This document shows positions 33,175 to 42,720 of a stretch of 64,000 bases of DNA, piece by piece (the stretch's first letter is position 1; the number at the start of each line of letters is the position of its first letter). Position numbers and translations under genes: made by a program. The DNA lies in contig NC_072896.1 in NCBI RefSeq assembly GCF_027943255.1, forward strand, positions 117,583,879-117,647,878, given 5' to 3'. Under the pieces are notes generated by a model. The model was not told the DNA's origin, did no database searches, and saw nothing but the letters and a program-made list of their open reading frames with translations. Origin of the DNA: Anastrepha obliqua (taxonomy: Eukaryota; Arthropoda; Insecta; Diptera; Tephritidae).

Positions 33175-34085
33175 AAGGGTGGTTAAGTTTCAAGGGCCGG
33201 TGCTGATTTTGAATAAAATTCAATTTTTTAAGAAATTATAGTAATTTCTCTTTACTTTGATAATATTGGTATGGCTCAATTATGCATAGAACAAAATATC
33301 GGCCAAATGGCCGCCGCGGCCTCGGCGGCACACCTCCTTTCGATGGTCCAAATTTTGACGCTGAGGCATAATTGAGGTTCTATGCCGTTAATGTCTCGAA
33401 TTATCTCATCCTTTAGCTCTTGAATTGTTGCTGCAATTAACCCCAATGAAAGAAGTCCAACGGTGTCAAATCACATGATCTTGGCGGCCAATTGACATCG
33501 CCGTGACGTGAGATTATTCGGCCATCAAATTTTTCGCGCAAAAGAGCGATTGTTTCGTTAGCTGTGTGACAAGTGGCACCGTCCTGTTGAAACCACATAT
33601 CGTGCACATTCATATCTTCCAATTCGGGCCATAAAAAGTTCGTTATCATCTCACAATAGCGAACGCTATTCACAGTAACTGCTTGGCCGGCCTCATTTTG
33701 GAAAAAATACGGCCCAATGATGCCGCCGGCCCATAAAATGCACTAAACAGTCACTCTTTGTGGGTGCACTGGCTTTTCGGCAATCACTCTTGGATTATCA
33801 TTCGCCCAAATGCGGCAATTCTGCTTATTGACGAATCCACTGAGGTGAAAATGTGCCTCATCACTGAAGATGATTTTCTTCACGAAGTGCGCGATATGCA
33901 ATGTTATTTGAACGCCCGTTTTCATAATAAGCCTGAATAACTTTAACGAGTTCCTCGATGGTGTATCTTTCCAAATCAAATTGAGTTAGTCTGAAATTGA
34001 AAAATATCAAATAAAATGTAGAAAAGAACTTGAAGTTTAGGTGTGGTTCACATTCAACATCGGCCCTTGAAATGTTACCACCCTT
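33175..34085 (-). mobile_element. DD41D mariner-like element with AAGGGTGGTTAAG ends (copy 2)
   Basis: Ends AAGGGTGGTTAAGTTTCAAG (33175) and inverted AAGGGTGGTAACATTTCAAG (34085), TA-flanked, 911 bp. It shares ends and much coding sequence with 16227-17128 but keeps a different N-terminal remnant, so the two suffered different internal deletions. Confidence 0.88.
33360..33985 (-). pseudogene. DD41D transposase, internally deleted (copy 2)
   Basis: Near 33985 the minus strand reads LERYTIEELVKVIQAYYENG and IAYRALREENH (helix-turn-helix). It then jumps to KKIIFSDEAHFHLSGFVNK (first Asp), RVIAEKPVHPQRVTV and a TAG. Another frame gives MWFQQDGATCHTANE (second Asp) and LTPLDFFHWG (third Asp; the conserved Leu before Trp is His). 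The C-terminal part after WG is shortened. Two open pieces of 78 codons each remain. Confidence 0.83.
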
Positions 34086-34160
34086 TAGAAATGCGTTTCT
34101 GCGTAAGAGAAACTGGATGATAAGTTATGATGTATTGATGATTTGACTGATTACAAGTTA

Positions 34161-35311
34161 AGATGTATATGTAGACTTTTTTGTTGTTTTCCCCTAATTT
34201 TTTTCTTATAAAGCGAGTGAAATAATTTAATTTTAACCCTTTGGGGACGGAGCCGCTCGTCGCTGAGGATGAGAGGTATTGGATTCATCGGAACTGTTAC
34301 TATCTAACGCATCATCTCTAGATCGCTTAGCCATTGTGCGTAGAATAAAATATAAAATATATAAAAAGCCTGCTTGTGCCTCTGGCAGTGTCACTGAGAT
34401 ACCGCATCGAAGAACTGAAATTCGTTCTGACCCTACCGTCGTCTCATATCGTAAGTTTACATTATAATCGCTAATGGCCCCAAATGTCTTTGAATGAAAG
34501 CGTGACTCTTTTACTATACCTATGCGTATCTTATCGCTCAGAACGACAGACGTCGCGAGCCTTGCAGCTACAAAATAATTTGGGCGGCTATACGCCGACA
34601 CTCGTCCCCTAAGGGCTAATACATTTATGAACAAAAAAAGCTAAAACTACATCAATCGCTTTTTCAATTATTGTATTCCTTCCGAGAAATAAATAAAAAA
34701 ATGCTGCTGTATGTAGACTTAAGTCCTTCACTGTACATTTGTTAGTTTATACAATTGTGGTTAGCAGCATATTGAGTCAAAAATATTTTTACGGCCTTCG
34801 AGCGGCAGATAGACTCAATAAGCAGCTTTTTCGTGACGACAGTTTGGTGACTGCCTGCCGAGAGGTGACCGCTATTAGAAAAGAAACGTTTCTAGCATTA
34901 GATTTTTCATGTCCAGATTGCATTCTAACCCGTAATTTGAACAGTTAAGCAATCTCGAACAGACTCACTTGGCTAAGGAGGCGATAGCATCTACTTGTAG
35001 ATGATACATGGAAAAGTGTGACTTATCTGCGCATAAGCGAATCTGAGAGTCTTCCAAATACACCCAACTCCCTTTTTGCTCGGTCGGTTTTTACACCATT
35101 TTAAAATATGTTAACAATAAATGTTTTTAGACGAAATGTTCGTTCTTGCACGAATCTTAAAACAAAAAATGTTGTTTCTAGACAAAATATAATAAACAAA
35201 TGTTTCGTGTAAGACAAGCGCAATAAGTAAATTTTAGAACATGGCAAATCCGACTGTCCATTAAAATTTCATCGTAATTTTTAGGTCGCGTGTAGCTGGC
35301 GAAAAATATTG
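34161..35311. other. Spacer with one unassigned frame and a SINE scrap
   Basis: A 133-codon minus-strand frame (34634-34233) ends with MAKRSRDDALDSNSSDESN and PQRRAAPSPKG. It is a hydrophilic, Ser/Asp-rich stretch that could be the first codons of a retroelement Gag, preceded by its untranslated leader. I cannot assign it. A SINE fragment lies at 34791-34885. Otherwise AT-rich. Confidence 0.4.
34791..34885 (-). mobile_element. tRNA-Ser-derived SINE, degraded fragment
   Basis: Blocks CGAGCGGCAGATA, AGCTTTTTCGTG, GCCTGCCGAGAGGTGACCGC and TATTAGAAAAG occur in the order expected for the inverted family body. Head and tail are not recognisable. Confidence 0.6.
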
Positions 35312-35550
35312 TACAAGGTGGCGCTAATCTAATCATCAAGTTTTGTTTTCGAATAACTTTTTTAGTAAATAAAAAACATATTTTGAGTGATAATATAGAA
35401 ATCTTTACTTTGACCTTTAGACGCTCCATTGCTTGTCTGTTTGTGTGCTGCAGCTGTTTAGTTCACAAGTATCAAATATGAGTGACGTACGACGTCATTT
35501 GCAAGAGTATAAATTTTCCGACAAGGTGATTAATTTTGCGTCACCTTGTA
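35312..35550. mobile_element. Short MITE with TACAAGGTG termini
   Basis: TACAAGGTGGCGCTAATCTA at 35312 pairs with the inverted TACAAGGTGACGCAAAATTA at 35550, 24-bp ends with 4-5 mismatches enclosing 239 bp. The outer TA may be the target duplication. Related fragments lie at 55310-55800. Class II by structure; superfamily not determined. Confidence 0.7.
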
Positions 35551-35735
35551 TAAACGATTTGAGAAAGCAAAAGACAATGGCTAATAACAGACTTTGTTAT
35601 AATGAAAAAGCCATCAGAAGCCGTCAATAATTTCAATAAATTTGGGATAAACATATCTGACACAGTCCGTAATAAAGTAGCGAAAAATAGTTGCAAAGTT
35701 GATGTTTTTTCCTGATTTCCTTTTGAATGCTTGTA

Positions 35736-36931
35736 TTGGGTTGGGAAATAAGTTCGTACCGTTTGTTTATTTAAAGAAAAAACAATAATTATATCAATAA
35801 GTTAATCAATTATATATTCCCCGTTGCTGTTTACAGCCTCCTCCCACCTGTCAATCAATATGTTGATACCGTTCCGCCATAAATCGCCTGGTCTGGTATC
35901 AAAGAAGTTGTTGAGCCGGTTTTTAAGAACCTCTTTGTTAGGTGACGTTCTTCATATGATTTGACAGAGAGCGGAAAAGATGGTAATTGGTCCGGAGAAT
36001 ACGGCGAATGCCGAATGACCTCCCAGTGTGTTTTGTCCATGTCGAGCAGGTCTTTTCATTGGAATAGCCTCATTAACGCGGTAAAGCTGGACAATGTAAA
36101 GCTCCTTGTTGACCGTATCATTCTTTTCGAGCATTTCCCAGTGCACCAAGACCTCCCAGCCTTACCCAACACATATCATGATTTTCTTTGGATGAAGATC
36201 CGGCTTGACTCTCGGCTTTGGCGTATCTCCTGCAACCGTCCACTCGTTTTTTAGCTTCATATTGATGTATATCCACCATTTCTCATCTCCCGTGACAGAT
36301 TCGGTACAAAGAGCGGTGTTGACGACCGTGTGTTGGTCGATGGCGGATGAGGTGCTGAGAAGCAATTTGAATGTGACTTTCTTGTTTCCTTCGTTGAGCC
36401 CGTGGGTGCCTCAGGCTCGCAATTTTTCGGTAAATCCCATAGCATGAAGATGATTGAGAATCGTTTTATGATCGCAGTTTATTTTGTCCGCCAATTCACG
36501 ACTGGTTGTTCTCCTTCAAAAGTGATGTGAGACATTCTGCATCGAATCCAGAAGGCCTTCTGCTGCGGAACGTGTCATTGATGTCAAAGTCGCCATTTTT
36601 GAACTTTGCAAACCATTTCCGTGCTGTAGACTCGCTTATGATATCTTTTCCATACACGCCGCAAATGTCTTGGGCTGCTTCGGTAGCTTTTTGGCCTCGA
36701 TGAACAGCAAAGAGGAACAGGTGTCGAAAATTTTGATTCTTGCCTCTTGGGTATTCCATTTCTAAGCCTCAAAACTAATAAAAAATTAAATAACTCAAAA
36801 ATAAATTAAGATAGCTTTGTAGGGCAGAAAGAGTTGGATCGAATGAATACTTACCCTTTCCCAAACAGCAAACAAGTCGTTGTAAAATAAAAGAAAATAT
36901 AAAAACACTGTGAACTTATTCCCCAGCCCAA
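35736..36931 (-). mobile_element. mariner element with TTGGGTTGGGAAATAAGTT ends, inactive
   Basis: Left end TTGGGTTGGGAAATAAGTTC (35736), inverted right end TTGGGCTGGGGAATAAGTTC (36931), TA on both sides, 1,196 bp. It carries one minus-strand transposase. The length is close to full but some coding sequence is deleted. Confidence 0.9.
35830..36759 (-). pseudogene. mariner transposase, broken (lacks second catalytic Asp region)
   Basis: The ATG at 36759 opens an 87-codon frame with the helix-turn-helix (HLFLFAVHRGQKATEAA, ESTARKWFAKFKNGDF). Later frames give ELADKINCDHKTILNHLHA, VTGDEKWWIYINM (first Asp), VKPDLHPKKIMICVG, MLEKNDTVNKELYIVQL and, after a deletion, WEVIRHSPYSPD. The C-terminus reads SVKSYEERHL and NGINILIDRWEEAVN. 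The stretch that should hold the DNARPH motif is missing between KRP and MDKTHW. At least four frame breaks. Confidence 0.83.
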
Positions 36932-36933
36932 TA

Positions 36934-38461
36934 CGTTTTGTATTTATGGATTGAATTTTCACTGTAGACAAGATTTAATTTTTTTGTAATAAAAATGAAT
37001 TGTTTTTGTTTTATAAATACTTTTTAATATGGATTTCATTATTACTTCTTTTGCACGGTTTTTTGGCAAAATATTTATAGTTTTATCAAATTAAAAAGTT
37101 GTTTAAAATTGTATAGGAGCCCATCCCTAAATTTACACGAAGTTTACCAAAGCCCTTCAAGAAAATGAAAAATCAAAGAAAGGGTGTGCAAGACAACCGC
37201 CACAAATGCGCTTTAATTAAAAATTAAAACCTTTGCGTTTGTAATTATGAAGTTCGCACATGAGCGTCAAAGGCCGAGGGAGGAGACAAGCAGAGGGCAA
37301 GTAACGCTTCAAGGAATTCCATGTTGGTCTACGAATAATTCGTGCTTCGCTGCCTAGCTCTCACCTCCTTCCGCCCACTCCACACCGCCAACGCAATGCA
37401 TGAAGTGCGCCATGTAATCTGTGAATAATTCAGTTATAAGAAAATAATTTTCTGCTAAACATAAACACATGCAACCACACTGGAACACAACATAACATGC
37501 CGCACCGCACCGCAACTCACTTCACCTACAAACATCGGTGCGGAAAAAACAATCCTTTTTCTACTTCTTTCCCTTGCAAGACTACAAATAAACACATAAG
37601 AAATGTGAAGCGCAAAAAAACACATAAAACAAAAACAATAAACAAGCAAAATCTGAGTAAGAAAAACATCTTCGTTGGGTAAAGGAAAGGCTAGGAAAGG
37701 AGCAAGAAAAACCATAACTATGGCAAGAGCAACGAAAGGAGCCACACTGGTGACTATGGTGAGAGCAGTAACAACAACCAAACCAGTACGAAAAAATTAG
37801 TAATACCGCTACAACAGCGCCGGCGTCGGCATGTAAATAAGAATTATGAAAATAATAATGGAAAAAGGATTAAGACACACAGCCATCAGCAGGCAGCAGT
37901 ACATACATCTTAAGAGCTCAGGGCCGCCAATTGCAACCCCACATCTAATTTTTACCTTCTCTGCTAGCAGCTTCTTTTGGCCAAACTGTCTTTTCGTTGA
38001 AGACAGTAAAAGTGTGCTTGCCAAGCTGAGGAGTGGAAGGAGATTGAGAGGTCGAGAGTAATAACATACACGTGCTGGTAGTGCGCTATGAGTTGTGTCA
38101 AGCCATAAAGATGGAGTCGAGTTACCCATGAACTCGGTAGTGTTGCCACAAGACGCCGCTTTCGGGCTGGTGAGAATATGAATGGTTAGAAGAAGGTTTT
38201 TTCGGACTTCCAGCAAACAAGTAAAAATGTACGAAAGAGTACAGTTATTTACATACAAACATACGTACATAACATGAAGGGTAGGCCTGAAGCAAGAGAA
38301 AACAGTTTCTGGCGAAGAACTAGAAAGATGTCATCAGGTACGAATCCTTCAGTCTTCGGCGTTTAAATTGATCCTAAAGTTCAATAAACCGAAACTGTTG
38401 GTCCAACTTAAAACGAGCCTAAGGCGCTCTTAAATTCTGCAGCATTGCTCTATCTTATAAA
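36934..38461. other. Gene-free spacer
   Basis: No supported gene. A 153-codon minus-strand frame at 37809-38270 and a 108-codon frame at 37455-37781 are hydrophobic or low-complexity without a recognisable domain. Confidence 0.5.
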
Positions 38462-38654
38462 TTAACTCTCCGTTTGGCACCTTCTTAAAACCTTCGGTTG
38501 GACACCACTGTCTGGCCTTTTTTCGTCCTGTTCGAGGATCCTTTTCAAAAGACTATATCCATAAATCGATAGGAAATTAAATTTTAGGAAGCTACATGAA
38601 AGCTCTAGTCGTTAGCTATAATAAAGGGTTTTCCAATAACAGGTGTTATTTTGG

Positions 38655-39074
38655 AATGGATTGCGCTATCAAGAGATGACTAACGATTTTTTATGGCCGG
38701 AATTAGATGGTATTGATCTGGACAACGTCTATTTTCAACAAGACGGCGCTACGTGTCACACAAGCAACGAAAACATTGATCTTTTACGGGAAAAGTTTCC
38801 GGACCATGTTATTTCTCGAAGAGGTGATCAGCATTGGCCACCGAGATTTTGTGATTTAACACCTTGTGACTTTTTTCTTTAGGGCCACGTGAAAGAAAAG
38901 GTCTACGCCAACAGCCCAGGGTCGATTCAAGACCTCAAAAATAGAATTCGGGAGGCTATCGAGGACATAGGGCAGCCACTTTGCAATTCGGTTATGGAAA
39001 ATTTCATTAAAAGGATATTGTCCTGTAAACGTGGTCGTGGTGGTCACTTGCCTGATGTTATTTTCCTCTATTAA
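38655..39074 (+). pseudogene. DD41D transposase, C-terminal half (copy 2)
   Basis: The frame reads WNGLRYQEMTNDFLWPELDG, VYFQQDGATCHTSNENIDL (second Asp) and LTPCDFFL (third Asp retained), then TAG in place of Trp. It continues as GHVKEKVYANSPGSIQD, VMENFIKRILSCKRGRGG and LPDVIFLY with a stop. The stop is at the same codon as in copy 1. Otherwise the frame is open, so only the N-terminal deletion and this stop disable it. Confidence 0.87.
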
Positions 39075-39124
39075 GGGCATACCTTCCTCTTTATAATGAA
39101 ATAAACATTCGATCGTTTATATTA

Positions 39125-39608
39125 AATAAAATATAGCTTAAAAAAACTAAAAAACACGCTTTTATTGGTAATCGAACTAAAAAGTAGAAAATAAATTTTA
39201 ATGACCTATAATGAAGTAATAGCAAATCGAAGGATCAGTCATAGTCAACTACCTCAGAACAGAATTATAACAAAAATTAAGATACAAATAGAGTAATTCA
39301 AATTAGAGTTAAAAGCGTGGGATGCTTGATATAGTAAATATTACAATCATTCTATTGGCAACTACCTATGTACAGAAGATTATGAAAGTGAAGCAAAATG
39401 AATCCCACGCTTTTAACTCTAATTTGAATTACTCTATTTGTATCTTAATTTTTGTTATAATTCTGTTCTGAGGTAGTTGACTATGACTGATCCTTCGATT
39501 TGCTATTACTTCATTATAGGTCCCTTTGTCATTAAAATTTATTTTCTACTTTTTAGTTCGATTACCAATAAAAGCGTGTTTTTTAGTTTTTTTAAGCTAT
39601 ATTTTATT
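39125..39608. repeat. Large near-perfect palindrome (arms about 200 bp)
   Basis: Bases 39125-39322 and 39403-39608 are reverse complements over their whole length. By eye the main difference is a 7-8-bp extra segment (around AAAGGGA on the minus strand) in the right arm. The loop is about 80 nt. The outer part of the arm (CTACTTTTTAGTTCGATTA and AATAAAAGCGTGTTTTTTAG) is present a third time, directly repeated, at 39605-39660. No ORF. It is probably a foldback-type end of the element filling 39125-40566. Confidence 0.88.
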
Positions 39609-40054
39609 TTCTACTTTTTAGTTCGATTAGCAATAAAAGCGTGTTTTTTAGTTTTTTTTTAACTATTTTTTATTTTTAGTATATGTAGGTGTTTACGAGT
39701 AATATACTATTACACAACCGCACACTAAATACTAACCTCAATGGTGGTGTGGACACTAAAAATTCCCAATTTTTGTTTAAAAAAATACCCAATTCATGTT
39801 TCTACCGGTATGGCAATATTGGCAAATGTTATAAAAAATGCACATTTTTCAGCGCTCTCACGAGAAAAAAAGAGTTTCCCATCTAGTCATCTATGTTGTG
39901 TGTTCCGAGTCGATCAGATTTTTAGAAGCCAGTGAAAATTAAGCTCAAAGATTCCGTTACAGTCATTCATACATACAACCCGAGCTAATAAAAGTGTGTT
40001 AAAAAAATAAAATATTAATCCTGGCAATCCTAATAAGGATAATGGAAAATTTAT

Positions 40055-40360
40055 CTCACATGTCTCACACTGCACTCGTTCTTCGTGACTATTTCGCCAA
40101 AAATTCCACGCATATCGTTCCGCAACCACCGTATTCGCCTGATTTGGCTCCGTGTGACTTCTGGCTATTCCCAAAACTCAAGAAACCACTACCGGAAATG
40201 GACTATTTGGCATGTTTCGGGGATTGGAAAACTCGTTGGCATAAGTGTATTCCATCGAGAGGGCATTATTTTGAAGGGGATGAAATTGATTTACAATAAC
40301 AAATGACGATTTTTCATTTTACAACCAAATTCACCTTACTTTTTGCCCACAGGTAAAAAA
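40055..40360 (+). pseudogene. mariner transposase C-terminal scrap (DD34D type)
   Basis: An 85-codon frame reads HTALVLRDYFAKNSTHIVPQ, PPYSPDLAPCDFWLFPKLKK (third catalytic Asp) and DWKTRWHKCIPSRGHYFEG, then a stop at 40297. The 3' part CACCTTACTTTTTGCCCACA is the likely terminal repeat. No left end is present. It is flanked by the 45-bp direct repeats described for 39609-40566. Confidence 0.75.
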
Positions 40361-40506
40361 AGAAAATATTAATCCTGGCAATCCCAATAAGGATAATGGA
40401 AAATTTTTATCAAATTATTGCATTGTCATCGGTCCTTGATAGGTGTGCAAAATTTCAAGTCGATCAGATGTTTAGAAACCAGTGAAAATTAAGCTCAAAG
40501 ATTCCG

Positions 40507-40509
<3 letters not shown>

Positions 40510-40537
<28 letters not shown>

Positions 40538-40539
40538 CA
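40510..40539. repeat. (CATA)n microsatellite
   Basis: Seven to eight CATA units inside the foldback module. The shorter counterpart at about 39969-39980 has two or three units. Confidence 0.9.
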
Positions 40540-40688
40540 ACCCGTCCTAATAAAAGTGTGTTAAAAACAGTATTTTTCTTTGAATATTAAAATAACACCT
40601 CTCATTGGAAAACGCTGTAGAAATGTGTTAAATTCACGTCCAAAGTCGAAAAAGTCTGGCCAGACCCGGCTGTCCAACGGAGGGTTAA

Positions 40689-41139
40689 GGCAAGGCATCA
40701 GCAGAACGAGTTATCTCAAAATCTCGTTCCCCATGGATATATTCCTCGAAGAAATTGGATATTTCTACACATCTTCCAAAAGTAATTTCAAAATCATTAA
40801 ATGCACTTTTTTTCTTTTTTTTATTCCTTCAAGATATATACTTTTAGATGGCAATTTTAAGACGAACTAAAGAACTACTATAAAGAACATCTCTCTGCAC
40901 ATATTATCGCTCCTAGTCGGAGCATAAAATGGAAACAAAGGCGGTCCAATGATTTCTGTCAGCCGGTATGAGTCTAATTTCGTTCCAAGTGGCGATGGCA
41001 GAGCTCTCATTTAGGATTATCCGCATACAAATTTTGTCGCAGGCTTCTTTACAGGTTCCATTGAAATCATTGACGTCTTCTCTATGGAGAGTTTATTCAA
41101 TCCAGCTCCAATTTAAGTCTATTAAATTCGAAATTGTAT
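40689..41139. other. Gene-free spacer
   Basis: Nothing supportable. It may contain upstream parts of the LINE that follows, but no motif is readable. Confidence 0.4.
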
Positions 41140-42720
41140 TTTAGTTAGCATTAAACAATCAAACTACGTTATTACGCAAGTAAACTTTGGCAAGTGGTCT
41201 GGTTTTGTAATAGAACAGAATGGCTAGCATAAGGGTTTAGGATCTGATCACCACGCATACAATTTGTTTACAGATGGATTTAAAATGACGTAGTAGGACC
41301 GGCTGTCTTCTATCCGCAGGTTAATCTCTTCTCCTCTCTTTCAGGCTTCCTAATCACTGCGGCATATTTCAAGCTGAGATTTATGGTATAACCAAAGCAG
41401 CTAAATTAGCGTTGGCATTTACTCCCCTCGATACTCGCACAAGCATCTTCATGGATCGTCAAGCTGTTAGTAAAGCAGTAATGGCTGTAATGACTAGCTT
41501 GGAATGCGTGCAACACTGTGGATGGACGAGCTCTGCCAGAATAGGCAGGTCACAACTTACTGGGTACCAGGGCACAAGGAAATAGAGGGAAGTAAGAGGG
41601 TTTTCTTGCTAAGGCAGGCACCCGCTTGCTTTGGATGAGTACGTCGAACATTCTTGTATATCCCTCACTCTCAGTTTTGAAGACGGAACTGGACGAGGAA
41701 TTAACTCTGGAAGTGTAGTCTATATGGGAAGCTTCGACCTCCCACAGGATTGCCAAAATAATGCTACGAACTTGAAACACGAAAGCAACCAACTCCCAAG
41801 GAAGGAATGTAAAATATTGGGTGGAGTGCTGCAGAACTCGTTACAGCTGCCTCGAATCGGTATACCTTTCATCTCTAAAGGATACTGCTGGCAAAAGTTT
41901 TAACTGTTTAATAAAACTCGCCAAAACATGTATCACGAACTATGTTTAACACGTTTCCAACCACACTGATAACACTACGGACTCTTGTGGTCTGGGTGAG
42001 ATCTATTCAGATCAGCTAGATACACTTAACCAGCATTAAAAATAGTTCACAATAGAAAGCATGAAATGTACTTGAAAATAATCAGAACTGTTCAAAAATC
42101 GTTAAATATATTTTAGGATATCGCAAATGTGTTTATCGTCTTAATCTTTTTCTGCATATGGAGGGAACCGCGGTTTCATGCCATCTCCAAACAACAGACG
42201 GTTTTATATGAGAAGATTCTTGGTAGCAGAAATGCACTCGGAGATTTGCCATTGCCTGCCGAGAAGCGGCTGCCAGCGAATTGTAAAGCAAGCAAAATAG
42301 CGCGAGCGGGCAGTACCACGCGCCTCGTTCTTAGTATGGAAATTGTAAGTATACCCCTCTCAACCTGCAAGCTTCGGGGTGCAAGTAGCATTACCACTTC
42401 AGACAACACGAGATAGGTTGATACTCACACATGTATGTATGTATGGAGACATATAATGCTACGAAAAGAATGGGACGTTAGGCGCTCAAAGGCGCTACTT
42501 AATTGAACTATAAAAATTGTCTATATGTTAGTTGTTTTGATCATAGGCCATAGTCTCAAAGATTGAACGCTGCAAGAATAAGGAGGAGGAAGAGTCTGCC
42601 AGACATCTTCTCTGTTACTGTACCACGTGGCATGCCACTAAGTTCAAATACTTTTGCTCGCAATTCTAAGTGAATTGGTTTAGAGACCAAAACTCGTTAA
42701 CATATTCCGAAAAGCGGTAA
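41140..42720 (+). mobile_element. LINE relic (RNase H and C-terminal Cys motif), carrying a SINE
   Basis: LFTDGFKM (RNase H catalytic Asp) at 41267, FQAEIYGITKAAKLAL, SIFMDRQAVSKAVMAV and, in another frame, VTTYWVPGHKEIEG near 41555. After the SINE fragment, IERCKNKEEEESARHLLCYC at 42560 is the Cys motif. Many stops. The clade is probably LOA or R1-like; the decay is too great to decide. Confidence 0.6.
42150..42277 (-). mobile_element. tRNA-Ser-derived SINE, old fragment
   Basis: TATGGAGGGAACCGCGGTTT, CATGCCATCTCC, GCAGAAATGCACTCGGAGA and TTGCCATTGCCTGCCGAGAA follow the inverted family order. It lacks tail and head. It lies within the LINE relic. Confidence 0.65.

Larger units (their letters stand above)
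32881..34160 (+). mobile_element. LOA-type LINE fragment (RNase H end), split by a DD41D element
   Basis: VPNCKNIAVSYMAHKLARQ corresponds to the WVPGH.NI..N..AHELAR end of RNase H, followed by RAGLPVAACGLLLESS, VVKYFWPHID and KLDCSRKLLKLANSQVVV with a stop and AVRFN. It is interrupted at a TA by the element at 33175-34085. After it the frame continues as NAFLRKRNW, in the place of the NAFCRSC-type motif. The fragment is 5'-truncated at 32881. Confidence 0.65.
39609..40566. mobile_element. Foldback/MITE mosaic with repeated 3' module
   Basis: Two copies of a module CCAGTGAAAATTAAGCTCAA, AGATTCCGTTACA, a CATA tract, CAACCCG and CTAATAAAAGTGTGTTAAAA lie at about 39905-40003 and 40440-40566. A second module, ATTAATCCTGGCAATCC plus AATAAGGATAATGGAAAATT, occurs at about 40005-40053 and 40365-40412 around a mariner scrap. 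The terminal AATAAAAGTGTGTT echoes the inverted AACACGCTTTTATTGG at the palindrome start (39152), so 39125-40566 may be one composite element. Confidence 0.55.
38624..40617 (+). mobile_element. DD41D mariner-like element, internally deleted (copy 2), with a foldback insert
   Basis: Ends AAGGGTTTTCCAATAACAGG (38624) and inverted CAGCGTTTTCCAATGAGAGG (40617), TA-flanked. It carries the same internal deletion as copy 1 at 13201. Sequence between about 39125 and 40566 is foreign: in copy 1 the flanking bases ATTTATATTAAA and AACAGCCTTTTTCTTTG are adjacent. Confidence 0.85.
38466..40684. mobile_element. TTAA-flanked (piggyBac-like) MITE, split by a DD41D element
   Basis: The left end CTCTCCGTTTGGCACC follows TTAA at 38462. 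The right end inverts to CCCTCCGTTGGACAGC and is followed by TTAA at 40685. The intact relative at 61178-61377 shows the same ends and the shared core GGCCTTTTTTCGTCCTGTTC and GAGGATCCTTTT. Here the sequence is interrupted at 38624-40617. TTAA duplication with CCC...GGG ends is the piggyBac pattern; no transposase is present. Confidence 0.75.

Noticed and set aside
37809..38270. 153-codon minus-strand ORF as a host gene
   Set aside because: No recognisable domain, irregular Ser/Leu/Cys-rich composition, and no splice or TE context. Kept only as part of a spacer.
41550..41792. 80-codon minus-strand ORF
   Set aside because: Overlaps plus-strand RNase H sequence (YWVPGHKEIEG) and has no domain of its own.
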